Positions 1 to 12,230 are shown, counted from the stretch's first letter. The stretch: DNA of 64,000 bases from Absidia repens (GCA_002105175.1 MCGE01000002.1:248001-312000); one strand, 5' to 3'. The notes: a model not told the origin generated them from the sequence alone. Made by a program: numbers and translations.

Positions 1-195
1 GTACTCTCAGTCCATAATGCACGATACAACCGAAATCGAACCGGAAAAATATTTGTTTTTTGGTAATGACATGAATATCACTGGGCATTTTATTAAAAAC
101 AATAATTTAATGATAAATAAAGGATGATCAAGCTTCTGTTTTTTAAAAAAGAGTTTATTTGTCTATCTCGCATTGTATTATATCGTTTGTATTTA

Positions 196-254
196 CTATA
201 CACTACAGTACCCACACTGTACTCTACAGTACCCACACTATGCTCTACAGTACC
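196..254. repeat. short tandem repeat, about 20 bp unit, 3 copies
   Basis: The motif CTACAGTACC followed by a CACAC-type spacer occurs three times in close succession upstream of the first gene. I see no coding potential. It is a small minisatellite in the 5' flank of the dioxygenase gene; a regulatory role is not supported by anything visible. Confidence 0.6.
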
Positions 255-445
255 GGAAAATGCATGTTGATGAGCTTCTACTTTATAGTATCAAAGTGTC
301 AGTCATTTGACATGAAGCTTATTTTCGTCAACGCTGACATAATAAATCGTGCGAGAAATTGAACTTCGACCTTTTATAAGTCCCGCTCGCATTTTCATCT
401 CTTCATCTTTTTTCTACGTTTTTTTTAATTTTTATTTGAAAAAAA

Positions 446-1566
446 ATGTTGACTGATATCCATAATGTACCTATTGATGAAGCTCTGAAGAAAGACGGTT
501 TTGTAATTGTTGACAATCTCATTACGGACGAACAGCTGCCCAGGCTCAAGGACGCCTGTGAACGAGTCATCACAAAGGCTCGAAATGGCGAATGGAAACA
601 CAGGTACGTTGATGAACCGGAGAGAGGAGGGGTTAGAGAGTGTGTAGTTGGAAATCCGTAAATAACTCGATTCATTTTATGTATTTATAGGCGTTTAGTT
701 GGTACTCAGTTTCCTCCCTGGACTGAAGGTGACGACGTTTGGGGCGTCCAGCACTTGTTACATCCCGACTTGAATGAAACTGTCTTTATGGAATGGTATG
801 GCTCTGAGGCACTCCTAGCCGCTGTCAGTCAACTGATCAATACAAAACGTGATGATTTACAATTTGGTAATATATTGATTACTGTTTGGCATATAACACT
901 CATTAACAACCAACGAGTTATATTGTAGAATTGTTCAATCTTTTGATCAACCCTCGGGACCATGATTTTGATCTGACTTGGCATCGGGACTCAATTCCTG
1001 CCGATACTTTGCAAGATAAAGAAGAGGAATTATTGACGATTCCTCACTATGGAACCCAATGGAATACGTAAGTTGAAGAAATATTATACAAAGAAACGCT
1101 GGGTAGTTGAACCAAGTGATTCACACACTGACTCTCACACATAATATAATATATATTTAGTGCTCTATATGAAGATGATTGTCTTTATGTTGTGCCCAAC
1201 TCTCATCGCCGTGTTCGAACACCTGAAGAACGCGATATTACCATCAATGACCCTAAAAGCCAAAACATGCCCGGACAACTTCGCGTGAACCTGAAACCTG
1301 GACAAACTGTGTTTTACGACAACAACATCCTTCATCGAGCAGCTTACTTTTGCAGTCAGAAACGCGCTACTCTCCATGCATCTATGGGTACCATCGAAGG
1401 TGGACATCATCGAGCCAAGACAGCTTTCCAGCATGGTCTCGATTGGATGAACACTGATGCATTCAAGGCTTCCTTGGTGGATTCGCTGAAAACTCCTTTT
1501 GCCAATACCCAAGCAATGGCCGCTCGTGCTGGTCTTGACAAATATGAATCCAAACCTATCCATTGA
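446..1566 (+). CDS. phytanoyl-CoA dioxygenase (PhyH) family Fe(II)/2-oxoglutarate oxygenase
   Basis: Four exons (446-603, 691-866, 929-1067, 1161-1566) join in phase to a protein of about 292 residues. The family uses Fe(II) and 2-oxoglutarate to hydroxylate small molecules; the substrate here cannot be told. The iron-binding HxD motif is seen as WHRDSI in exon 3, and the distal histidine lies in exon 4 in the segment FYDNNILHRAAYF, followed by basic residues suited to binding 2-oxoglutarate. The N-terminal DGFVIVDNLI is typical of PhyH enzymes. The start codon follows an A-rich leader. No peroxisomal PTS1 is visible at the C-terminus (ending KPIH). A polyadenylation-like AATAAA lies near 1692. 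Family assignment is firm, exact function unknown. Confidence 0.85.
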
Positions 1567-2146
1567 AATTGAACATATCATAGTTTAGATAGTATTATTA
1601 TCCCTCTTCCCTCTCCTCCACTTAATATATTGTATTACTTTGTGTATGCGCTCCCCCTCCCTTCTTATATATTCCCATGTCTTCCCGTCTTAATAAAAAT
1701 CAAATTCCATTTTTTACCCGCTAACAAGTGTTTTGTTTTGTTTTGTTTTGTTGTATTTGTTTAATGGTCATTGGACTATACATTCACGTTAAACCAGAAG
1801 CCGTATGTCATCAATCATAAGTGCCTTTAGAAAACCATGTGCCCATACCTTTCCCTATGACTTTATCCGACTTTTTTTAAAAATCCCTTTAGAACAACAA
1901 CCAATGTTTACAATTTTTTTCCCCTTCAAATTTCTAAATCGAACAAAGTTTACTTTTCCCATAAATAATAAACGCTATACCCATCATTATGATATTCGTC
2001 AATAAATATATATATATATATATATATAATAAGGTTTATTAAAAATGCATGTGTGATGATTGGTATAATATTTGACCAAAGTAAAATAAATTCATGAAAG
2101 AGTCCTTTTGTAAATCTACTATATAACTATTTCCAATCTATGTGAT
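1567..2146. other. intergenic region between convergent genes
   Basis: This is the space between the 3' ends of the dioxygenase and the bHLH gene. It contains the dioxygenase poly(A) signal region (AATAAA near 1692), a TTTTG repeat around 1733-1752 and an AT dinucleotide run near 2006-2027. I see no gene in it. Confidence 0.6.
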
Positions 2147-3475
2147 CTAAAATCCATAGTCCATTTCACCTTCCGAGCTCTATTGCATAGAAAGAAGAAA
2201 AAAAAAAACGAGTGAGTAATAACACTATCCCAAAATTGGCCAGTCCGTGCCCCCCTCATTCCCGTCGCCATACACACAGCACTTACATCTTCATCTGGTA
2301 CTTCACCCAACACAGTTTGCAGTTCCCGGACACGATCCCTTAATCCATTTTTTGTGTCAACCAATTGTCGAATATAATCAGCAGCTAAATATATATGTAT
2401 ATAATCATTAGTGAGTTGATGTTCACTATTATTATTATTATTTTTTTTTTGATTCTCATTACTTACATTTCTGAAGAATCAAGGATTCACTTCGTTGACA
2501 TTCATTCAAATTCGGTACAATATCCACTAATTGATCAAACCCAATGCGAATATTGGCCCTGCGTTTTTGTTCCGAAGCAATATGATTTGCTTTTTTTTGA
2601 TCGTCAGAAAGGAGTTCATGCACCGGTTTTCTTCCACGCCCGCTTCCTTTTGGTTTCGTTGCTGGTGATGGTGATGGTGGTGTAGCGTCTTTTGTGTCAG
2701 AAGGAGTAGCAGCAGACTGATCCATAGTCATATTTTCTTCTTTGATATAGGTGGGTGATGATGGTGGTGGTGGGCGTGGATGAGAGTAATAGTCCATGAG
2801 TGGTGTGGAGGGGTCCTCTAATAAAACTCTATACTTGTTGTCTGTTGCACTGACACCGATATCGTCCCGCATGCCTTTCAAGTTACTTCGTTTTCGATGG
2901 ATAGGATGTTGTTGTTGTTGCTGATCAAAGGTTATATTTCTTGAATAAGGCGGTGACAATAATACTGGTGTAGGTGCAGGTGAAGGTGGCGATGAAGTGA
3001 CTAAGAAAGAAATAAAATAAAATAAAAAATGAGTGATCAGTCAAATCAATGGTAGACACAAAAGGTGTGTAACAACACATGTGTGTCATTCTTTTTTTGC
3101 CTGATCCAGTAACGAAATAGATAATTGTTATACAGAACTTTTTAACATCTGACAAGTCTATCCACACTTATGAATTCTTTATAATTTACCTGATGCATAG
3201 GGTCGGTTCCTGACTTTGCTGGCTGTAGTAGTCTGTTGAGTATGTATATCTGTTGTAGAATAGAATTCCTCAGGAGCACTCAGGGTATCTAAGAAGGAGT
3301 GAAGTCGTTTTCTTCCAGTATTGGAGATCAAACCAATATCATTGTTTGATGTACTTGATGTAGATCTTGATGGATGGTGTGGTATGGATTCTTCAAATAA
3401 AATAGCAAAAGTTGAAGGTTTATTAGTGCTTGGTTCATAATGGTTACTTTTATCGCATTTTTTCTTTTTTACCAT
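2147..3475 (-). CDS. basic helix-loop-helix transcription factor (INO4/MLX-like)
   Basis: Four exons on the minus strand (3475-3190, 3000-2467, 2384-2287, 2179-2147) join in phase to about 316 residues. The bHLH is in the C-terminal third: the basic part reads NHIASEQKRRANIR, then helix 1 with the loop around VDIVPNLNECQRSE, and helix 2 SLILQKSADYIRQLVDTKN crosses the second intron. A short coiled-coil-like tail follows, and the protein ends in EMDYGF. The H/E/R pattern of the basic region (H-x3-E-xx-RR) predicts binding to CACGTG E-boxes. The N-terminal half is Ser/Thr/Pro-rich and probably disordered. Fungal relatives regulate lipid or metabolic genes, but the target here is inference. It shares an 841-nt upstream region with the divergent GT49 gene. 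Confidence 0.85.
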
Positions 3476-4316
3476 TGTATATACTGTTTGTCATGTCTGT
3501 AATGATATGTTACTGTGATTGAACAAAGTCAACGATGGTAATGATGTTAAGCAAGGCAAGACATTCAAAAAAAAAAAAAATGAGCTGAATAAAATGTGGA
3601 AAGTGAGAGATCAGAAATTTTTGCACGTGAATTTTTTTTAATGGACTTCAGACGGAGTGACCCTTTTTTGCTCGCCAGGGGTAAAAAAAAAAAAAAAAAG
3701 TAAAAAAAAATCCCACTCAGTGTTTACCTTTTGATTTGGGCAGTCGCGCGGCTTGAATAAAATACCTGCCGTTCGTATGACATGAATTTGAATCTCCAGC
3801 ATGAACCTTGATTTGTTTTTGTACCTTTGCTATTGCACAACAAATGAGCCACATACCTCTTCCGCCAATGACCTTCAATCAGCCAATGAATAAAGGAATG
3901 CAGGTTTTTTTCTTTATTTATGTGAGATGTTGTGTGATTCCAAATGAAACGAAGCCAAGCCTTTTTTGATGTAGTTGCCATTGATAACTTCTTTTGTCAG
4001 AAAGCTTGTTTTTGACATGTACAGTATAACCTTCTGAGAAGTGATAGTTTTGATTACATATACATATATAGATAAAACAATTGATGATGATTGCTTATAG
4101 TTATTTATATTGTTTTTCTTTGCCCAGAAAAGTATGTTCAGCAAGTATTACTTGTAGGCTCGGGAGCGCGTTCGAAGTCGGGATTTCAAAAATATCCACA
4201 CCTTTTTTTAGATATAAAATTTTTTCTTTTTTTCTTTTTGCTCTTCTTTCCTTTCTTTTCTCTTATCATACTTTTACCATTCCCCAACCTTTTTCACAGT
4301 TAGATATTTATTCTTG
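3476..4316. promoter_or_regulatory. shared upstream region of divergent bHLH and GT49 genes
   Basis: No convincing gene is seen. The stretch has several A runs (about 3568-3580, 3686-3709), a pyrimidine-rich tract just before the GT49 start (4200-4310), and a half E-box GCACGTGAA at about 3624. Short ORFs here lack domain signatures. Confidence 0.5.
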
Positions 4317-5828
4317 ATGTCTTTTGAACACGTAGTCTCATATAGAAAAGCAGCCAAGGGACTGATGGTAGCTTGCTTCGTTGGTCTTCTTGTTATATGG
4401 AGTGTAGATTTATTGTCCTTCCGTTGGAGTCAGAAGTCGCCTGAAATTAGTGCTTTATGGACTCCACCTACTACCACAACCACAATGGATGAGTCACATC
4501 AAATTATGCTATCAAGCGATAGTATTACAGTCAACAAGAATAAATTCAGCTGGATTGATGATCGAAATGGTAAGAATAATAGAGTAATACTTGGTGCAAA
4601 TCTTACTAACAATTATCCTATCCTACGTGGTTCTGTTGTTTGTTTTTTTAGACCAGCAACATCAACTTGAAATGAAATCCGTTTTTGCAAAAGCATTCTC
4701 GACATCAGTAGGCAACAGTGATATTCATCCATTTTATTACAAAGCCAAACACAATCCTGCGGCAAACGATATCACCATACTCACAACAATCACCAAAAGC
4801 CGCATCCATACATTGGCTACTTTGACGCAGCGTTATCAAGGACCCATATCTGTCACCCTTCATATTTCACCTGATGAATCTGGAGAACAAGCGCTTGATC
4901 TGCTAGCGGCAACCATCCAACAAGAACCAGCCATGCAAAAATATGTGGATGTCCATTTGATCAAGGACAAAATGGACCGGCAATTGAACCTCTGGCGAAA
5001 CGTGGCACGATTCTTTGCCCGAACGGAAAATGTGATGATGCTTGATGTGGATTTTTATCTTTGTACCGATTTCCGCAAACACATTCTCACCAATCCTGCT
5101 GCAATGGAATTACTGAACAATGGACATTCTGCACTTGTGATCCCGGCGTTTGAATTCACCAAACAGGAAGATGGATTGGATTTCAAGACATTCCCTACCA
5201 CCAAAGCTCAACTTGTGGAACGATATCAGGATAATGCCATTGATATGTTTCATGCTTTTTGGACGCCTGGTCATGGTCCTACCGATTATCCCAAATGGCT
5301 TTCCCTTTCTTCAACCAGCAGCAACGACGATACTCACCACCAACAACTTCCCTACAAAGTCACTGAATACCAACACTCCTATGAACCTTATATTGTCTTT
5401 AAAAAGGAAAACCATCCATGGTGTGATGAACGATTCTTTGGCTATGGTAGCAACAAAGCCGCTTGTCTCTTTGAGCTCTATGTCTCTGGAGTGGACTACT
5501 ATGTTATGCCGCAAGACTTTATCATTCATCAAACGCATGAATACCCAAATGAAGCTCGTTCCTTGGAGGTAAGGGGCAAAAACAAAAACAAAAAACAATT
5601 AGCCACGTCGTACTAGGTTGCTGTTACTGACTCGATAGTTTTTGTTACTATTTTTAATAGCGCTACTATAATCGTCGATTGTACAACCAATTCCGTGAAG
5701 AAGTTTGCCTACGTTATGCCCGCATGTTTGTCACACAAGGGGAATGGGAAACTCCATCATCTGCCAATTTGATTGAGCAATGCAATCTTTTGCCTCGATT
5801 CCAATCTACCATCAAAGCCTTCCTATGA
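4317..5828 (+). CDS. glycosyltransferase family 49 (LARGE/B4GAT1-like) type II membrane protein
   Basis: Three exons (4317-4569, 4652-5568, 5661-5828) join in phase to about 445 residues. An N-terminal hydrophobic segment (residues about 15-35, GLMVACFVGLLVIWSVDLL) predicts a type II Golgi protein. The DxD metal-binding motif is in MMLDVDFYLCTDFR. The C-terminal block HPWCDERFFGYGSNK followed by HQTHEYPNEAR is characteristic of the LARGE C-terminal/GT49 family, which adds glucuronic acid or similar sugars to glycans. The acceptor in a fungus is unknown. ATG 4317 is chosen because it is the first in-frame ATG and puts the anchor near the N-terminus. Confidence 0.78.
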
Positions 5829-5859
5829 TTCTTCTCCCGTGCTTCATTATATAGTCACC

Positions 5860-5940
<81 letters not shown>

Positions 5941-6233
5941 ACACACACACCTATACACATCCTTCTTGTAATTAGATTCTCCATTATTTTTTTTTGTAAA
6001 GTATCAATATTTATATAGACATCTCTTCCTCCATTCATCCTCTATTATTATTATTATTTATTATTAAATAAATTATTTTTTTTGACTTAATAACTGATGA
6101 CTGCCCTGATGATATCATTCTATTTGTTGTTTGTTATATTGCATTGTTAGGGAAAGGGCGGAGTCTCAAGATACAGGCTAAAAAAGGGGGACTTTTTTTT
6201 ATCTTTTTTTTTTTAATTTTTTCGCACACCATC
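5829..6233. other. intergenic region, GT49 3' end to GH36 start
   Basis: It holds the AC microsatellite, a TTA-rich run near 6045-6078 that includes AATAAA-like poly(A) signals, and a poly-T/pyrimidine tract just before the GH36 start (6190-6225). No gene is seen. Confidence 0.55.
5862..5951. repeat. (AC)n microsatellite
   Basis: A nearly perfect AC dinucleotide run of about 90 nt lies just after the GT49 stop codon, with two single-base interruptions near its right end. It falls in the probable 3' UTR. Confidence 0.95.
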
Positions 6234-8828
6234 ATGGATGCTTTACCGCTTGGAATCACTTGTCATCCCGATCAACATCGGTTTTACTTGGTCACTGAAA
6301 ACAGCACCTATGTCATTGGGATTACACAAGATACTGGTCAAGTACTTAATCTTTACTGGGGTCCTCGCTTATACTCCGTCGATGATATACCAGCCGCAGA
6401 ATTACAACAAGAACGCAGCTCCCAAGACCCTTCATTAACCACTGCGCCGGAAGAATACCCTGTGTTTGGTGGATTACGTTATGGTCAAGATAGTCTAAAG
6501 GTCACGTTTGATTCTGGCACCCGAGAACTTGATCTGGCTTACACTGAATTCTGGGCTTACTATCAACCGCGACTGGAGGATCACGTCCAAGGCCAGCAGC
6601 CAATCTCGACAACGATGACGACGGATGAACATGCACACAACACACTGGTTCTGGTACTTTCAGATCAATACTACAAGCAACTCCAAGTACGTCTCGCCTA
6701 TCAACTTTTTTGCGATACCGACATTATTGAACGATCAGCAACTATCATTAACAAACTCTCGAATCCCGCTACCGGCAGCCATGGCGACAACAACAATCAG
6801 TCATTATCATCAACATCAGTCACCATCCATATTGAAAAAATTCTCTCTGCAGCTTTCCATTTACCTCCAACACTATTAAGCGAACCGCGACAACTGACGA
6901 CACTGAATGGCGCCTGGTCGGCTGAAACGCAAGTCAACACAACGCCCTTACAGACGAACAGCAACAGTGGAGGTAGTGGACTGCGGTACATGATTGGCTC
7001 GACGCATGGCATTCCATCGGCGCAAGCGTACCCGTATTTTGCAATAACAACAACAGGCAACGCGTGTGGTGGTGGTGGTGGAAACCAAGAAGACACGTAC
7101 TTTGGGTCGATGGCGTGGAGCGGGAATTGGATGATCACGGTGGATGTGGATTATCAGGGGCAAACCAGGATTTCCGGTGGATTGCATCCCCATGATTTTG
7201 GCTTGACACTGTATTCAGGGGAAACGTTTACAACACCGGTGTTTATGGCTGGGTATAGTCCATCGGGGCTCACGGGGGCAAGACGACAGTTACCACGGCA
7301 TATCACACATCGACGCCATCAACAGTTGTTGCAACAACAACAACAACAACAGCAACAGAAGCCTCGTTTCAATCCGGTGCTCTACAACTCTTGGGAAGCG
7401 GCAGGATTTGATGTGAATTTCCAACAGCAAATGGCATTGGCAAATCAGGCAGCAAAGATGGGGGTGGAGTTATTCGTGGTGGATGATGGTTGGTTCCGTG
7501 GCCGTACAAGTGACCGTGCTGGGCTGGGCGATTGGTTCTATGATCAAGACAAATTTCCTCAAGGCCTAAAACCATTGGCTGATCATGTGCATTCTATGAA
7601 TATGAAGTTTGGGCTTTGGTTTGAACCTGAAATGGTAAAAATTCAATGAATAGATATATATGTATATATATATGTATATATATGTGCGTGTGTGCTGTGC
7701 TAACTTTTGTCTCATGGTCACCCTTTTTCTTTTAAAAAAAAATAGGTCAATCCAGATTCAGACCTCTATCGGCAGCATCCTGATTGGGTATATCACTATA
7801 GGGAAAGGCCTCGAAGTCAAGCACGACATCAACTGGTACTGGACCTCACCAATCCACAAGTTCAAAATTATGTGTACGAACAACTCAAACGCAACATTAA
7901 TGAAATTGGAATCGACTATATCAAATGGGACATGAATCGACCTATTAGTGAAGCTGGCATACAACAACTGGATCGCGATGGTAGCGGTGGACGCTGCAGT
8001 GGCCGTGATGCTCGTGAAGTATGGATCCGCCATGTCAACGTCTTTTATACTTTGTTGCAAGATCTCAAAACAGACTTCCCCCATTTATTGATTGAATCCT
8101 GTTGCAGTGGTGGTGGCCGTGCGGATCCTGGAGTTCTTAGACTGGTGGATCAATGTTGGACAAGTGACAATACGCAACCAGATGCACGATTGATTATTCA
8201 ACATGGAATCTCATTCATTGTACCACCAAAAATGATGAGTTGCTGGTAAGTTTATTCCTTCTGCCTGCTTGCTCATACGTAGACAATTTAATCATTTTTA
8301 CTTTTGGTTTGTTTTCATAGGGTGACAGATATGCCTGCAGATGACCCTGGATCAAAATCTATACCTCTTGGCTATCGGTTTCATGTATCTTTCATGGGGG
8401 CATTAGGTGTTGGATCAAACATTATGAAATACACGGATGAACAACAAAAGGAAGCAAGGTATTGGATTCAAGTTTACAAACAGCTACGGCATGTTTTGCA
8501 ACTGGGTGACCTGGATTGGATTCATGCTGATCATACCCGTCTCGTGGCGACAATGACTACTACACACGATCGAAAAGAGGCGGTTGTATTGGTATTCCGG
8601 CCTTCAAGTCCATTTTGGCTTCCTATTCCGCCTATTCGACTACGACATTTGGATCCTCAAGCAAAATATAGTCTCAAAATATGGACAAGTATGGCAGCTA
8701 CCGATGATCGTGATGTTGAATGGAACACCTACTCTGGGGCAAATTTGATGTATAAAGGATTGAATCTACCATATTTGGCATCTGGTGCGAACAAGAGTTT
8801 GGTCATTTGGCTCAAAAGAACGTCTTAG
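6234..8828 (+). CDS. alpha-galactosidase, glycoside hydrolase family 36
   Basis: Three exons (6234-7634, 7746-8245, 8321-8828) join in phase to about 802 residues, a normal GH36 length. The family hydrolyses terminal alpha-1,6-galactose from raffinose-type sugars. The catalytic nucleophile Asp is seen in IKWDMNR (exon 2) and the acid/base Asp in WTSDNTQPD; the GH36 marker ESCCSGGGRADPG lies between them. The TIM-barrel start EAAGFDVNF and ELFVVDDGWFRGR is at the end of exon 1. An N-terminal beta-sandwich precedes it. No signal peptide follows ATG 6234 (context ATCATGG), so an intracellular enzyme is inferred. A CAA/CAG run encodes a short Gln stretch near residue 370. Confidence 0.92.
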
Positions 8829-8978
8829 AAATATACGGTTGTATATAGTTTATCTTTGATCACTTACCCCTCCCCTCCCTTTTTTTTTTTTTTTTTTTTG
8901 GTCCACACGCACAAATAAAATTCGGGCATTCAAATACCTTTTTTTTTTACTTCTTTTTTTCCTTGTCTGTATATTCTT

Positions 8979-10274
8979 ATGTTTATCCCTACACCTCAAC
9001 ATTCTTCATATATCAAAGCTCTTTACAAACGCATTTTATCTGAAGCCGGACACTTTTTTGATGACAGATCAAGGTAGGCTGGAATGTACGTATACTTGCG
9101 AATTCAACCCAATTAATTACCCTCGTCTCTTTTTTTTTTCACTGTAGAACTTTTGTAGTCAATCGCGCTCGAAAGCTTTTCAAGGAATACAAGACCTGTC
9201 AAGATGAAGCTAGAATCAAAAACAAATTATTAGAGGCTCGGAAGGTAACGTGATCTAAAAGAGCCAAAATATAATACTTCTACTAATACTGATCCTTTTC
9301 TTCGCCTACATTAGCGCCTCCATCGACTCGAAAGAGCCAATCAAGGGGATCAGAAAAGCGCCCTCAAAGTTCTCGAAGCAGCTTATGGCAGATCTGGAAA
9401 AACAAGGCACAAGCTAATGCATGTAAGTGAATGACACATTGAAAATGACTTGTAGAAACGCAAAACTGATCTCGTTTTCTTTTTTTTTTTTTCTTAGTGC
9501 TATATTCACGAAAACTTTCCTGCTGACATGAAATTCCCTCTCCCGCTGATTCCACATATACCACACACGGCCCCACCACCGCCACTCTGTTATCCTTTGC
9601 AAACCATAGTGACCAAGCAGCTGAAGAAACGATTGGATCCTGAACTCCCTGTACCACTTTACAAACCATTACATCGTGGCCGTCAAGCGAATCTACTCTG
9701 GCGATGGCGCTCCATGTTGATACAACGACTGGAAGTCCCTTTACCATTTGAAATTGTTTGCGAACTTGAATTAAAGGCTGGTGCAACACCTGATCATCCT
9801 TGTTTCTCTGGCGTTTTATTACAAGGCGGACCTCGCTGGAACGATATGTACTTGCACTATGAAAAGGATCCCGATCTTGCTCACCTTTGTCCAACAGCAA
9901 CAGCAACGCCACTTGTGCCATTATCCCACCTCCATCGACGTCTCCCTCTTCCTCGTTCTCCATTTTCGGCACCAGCTTCTGTTTATGCTACTTCTACCCT
10001 GCTTGAAATGTCACCTGCTACAGCTGCTGCTGCTCGCCAATCAGCAACCAAAGACGATAACGAATCTACTTCTCAAGAAACATATCACCAGTACAGACCA
10101 CGACAGGTACGACGACTCTATGCGAATCTTTTAAAAACCGTTCCTCTGATTTCTCCTATACCTCAATCCATCTCCTTGCATGACCCAAAACTGAAATATT
10201 CATTCTCGCGATCCCAATGGACTGCCGGCTCGGTCACCAAAATTCTCGATCTGAAATCCCTCCCTCCTTTATAG
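8979..10274 (+). CDS. LYR-motif (Complex1_LYR) protein with long C-terminal extension
   Basis: Four exons (8979-9073, 9148-9244, 9315-9422, 9498-10274) join in phase to about 358 residues. The N-terminal segment ALYKRILSEAGHFFDD, followed by VNRARKLFKEYK and ARKRLHRLERANQG, fits the three-helix LYR fold used by mitochondrial Fe-S and respiratory-complex assembly factors. The remaining 230 or so residues carry a conserved-looking block with two Trp (LLWRWRSMLIQRL) and an Ala/Ser/Thr-rich linker; I do not recognise it. Most LYR proteins are about 100 residues, so this is an extended member. Location in mitochondria is inferred from the family. Confidence 0.68.
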
Positions 10275-11450
10275 ATGGGGGCGGAGAAGGAAGGTGTGGA
10301 CCACTTGTGAACGGTGGTTTTTAGTATAGTCCTTTCTCTTTCCCTTTATTGAATTTATAGAAATAGCTTCATTAGTTTAGAAGAAGAAAAATAGTAACGT
10401 TTGATGTTGTTTTACTTCAATAAAGAAAAAAAAATCAATCAATCAATCAACAGAACTCGTCGTTGTTTTATTTTCACAACCATGCTTGGCTTGTACTAGA
10501 CTGATTTGGCCGATCGGGATTCAGAGGAGGGGAGGTCATTGTTTTAGTTTGATGAGTCAACGGTGTATGGGGAAAGGGGGACGGGAACATATGTATATGG
10601 TTGGGCGTATGTGTGTAGGTCTTGATAGAAATATTTATTTATGGTATGTAGGACAACGTTTGTGTAGTGGCTATGTAAACCTATTTAAAAGAGTGACCAT
10701 CACTTGACAAGCTCAAGGTCAAGAATAAACTGCACTCTAACACACACAAGTCTATTTTTTGGTGCTTGCAGATGATCTCTTTGTTTTTATCAAATCAATC
10801 AATCAATCAATCAATAACCCCTCCCTTCTTCTTTAACTCCATCCATTGTTTCCTCTTAATGTCTTCTTTTTTATTTATTTTTTATTTTTATTTATTTTTG
10901 ACTGACATGATTGACCCATTAAAAAATAAAACCACGACAACCGATCAAGTCTTACCATTCAGGCACCGCCTATTTTTTGAAAGGGTCGCTATGAATCCTT
11001 TGTTTGACTCATTGACGTACTATAGTAAGTCACACCAGGGTTCATATACATTATGCTACCTGGCATTCGTTTGGCTTTTCAGTGATTTTTTTGTATGGTA
11101 CTATACACAATGAAAATATTGAACTATATATATAAGGTACAACCAGTAAAGTGGAAGCTATATTATTTTATAGGGGAAAGGTACACTAGTGGTCCGGTCT
11201 AGGTTGAGTAATATGAATGGTAAAGGGAAGAATAGAGATTTTATATCGACTAGGCACTGGAAATCAGTAGCTGAAGCCCTAGGGAGTGGGGGGAGTAAAT
11301 TGAAAGCAGGTATTTGATAGTACACTCACCAAATAGCCACAATAACGAATTTGCTCATTGTATAATGGGTTAGAGGGTTTATAATAAAAGGACATATTTT
11401 ATTCGAAAGAGTACGGTAGATACTAAGCTAAGGTTGGGTTCATCTGGGAG
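10275..11450. other. gene-poor region with poly(A) signal and AATC repeats
   Basis: An AATAAAG poly(A) signal for the LYR gene lies at about 10419. Two short (AATC)n runs are at about 10433-10452 and 10792-10814. Around 11380-11436 a fragment resembling part of the dispersed repeat described next is visible (ACATATTTTATTC and ACTAAGCTAA). No supported gene. Confidence 0.55.
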
Positions 11451-11893
11451 TCTACTGGAGGTAGCATGAGCGAGACTAATAGGAGGTCTGAAGGATGGCC
11501 AACGCTAATTTAAATGGACTACTGCGAAGAGTAATGTAATATATTGTATTCTACACGGCACAAAGAAAAGACTGATGGGATATCATTTATTTGAATCATA
11601 CCAACAGTCAACATTAACCTAACGGAGCGCCGGCAAAACGATCATCTATTGCTCAAGACATGAGAGAGACTAGTAAGACATTTTTTATTGAAGGAAGTTA
11701 AAATATATATATATTATTCAGAAGTGGATACAAAACTATGACAAACTAAGCTAATGAAGGCTTCAAAAAGCCAACGAATGGGGGATGCTAAATCCTGAAT
11801 CCAAAATGAAAGGGTTTCCCCATGCATCTTATAATCCCTGAGATGAAACCCCTTCTAAACTAGTCCTAACGCTAATCTAAGTCCAACATAATC
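11451..11893 (+). repeat. dispersed repeat, copy 1 (longest)
   Basis: The copy begins TCTACTGGAGGTAGCATGAG and ends near CGCTAATCTAAGTCCAAC. It matches copy 2 (44652-44998, same strand) over most of its length, and copy 3 (40560-40796, opposite strand) over its right half. Shared blocks include GACTAGTAAGACATTTTT, ACAAACTAAGCTAAT, and AAATGAAAGGGTT...TGCATCTTRTAAT. Relative to copy 2 it carries about 100 nt extra near 11550-11650. There is no ORF. It lies 340-780 nt beyond the 3' end of the Fanzor gene. It may be an element end or a non-autonomous element. Confidence 0.8.
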
Positions 11894-12230
11894 CCTAGAG
11901 GTGACAAATGTGAAAAATTAAAGAAAAAAAAGAGAGACGGAGAGTCGTGGGGAAAAGAGTTCAGTGTACAGCTTGGGTATTTGCAATGGTTCAACTTGAA
12001 TTTGAGACGGAGTGTAAAATGGTTTTAGACGATGGCAAAATAAAGTTGGGAAGGGAAGTAAAATAAATTGGGATGAAGGGAAAAGGTAATTTGGACAGGA
12101 GGCAAAAGTAGGTGAGACAAACAGGTGAGCCAAGATGAGAGTAAAGGAAAGTGTGAGTCCAATGAAATATCTTTGTGTTTCATTTTCTTGTAACTTACGT
12201 GTATACATCAACACATATTTGTTATGTGGA
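11894..12230. other. 3' flank of the Fanzor gene, candidate guide-RNA (omega RNA) region
   Basis: This 337-nt stretch lies immediately downstream of the Fanzor stop codon on the minus strand. In TnpB/Fanzor loci the guide RNA is usually encoded over the ORF 3' end and the adjacent downstream DNA, so this is where one would be expected. On the plus strand it is purine-rich. I could not demonstrate a structure by eye. Confidence 0.3.

Noticed and set aside
3724..3981. ORF between the bHLH and GT49 genes
   Set aside because: No domain, no codon-usage signal, and it spans a probable promoter.
10766..11113. 115-residue ORF
   Set aside because: Composed of AATC repeat and T-rich sequence with no domain or splice support.
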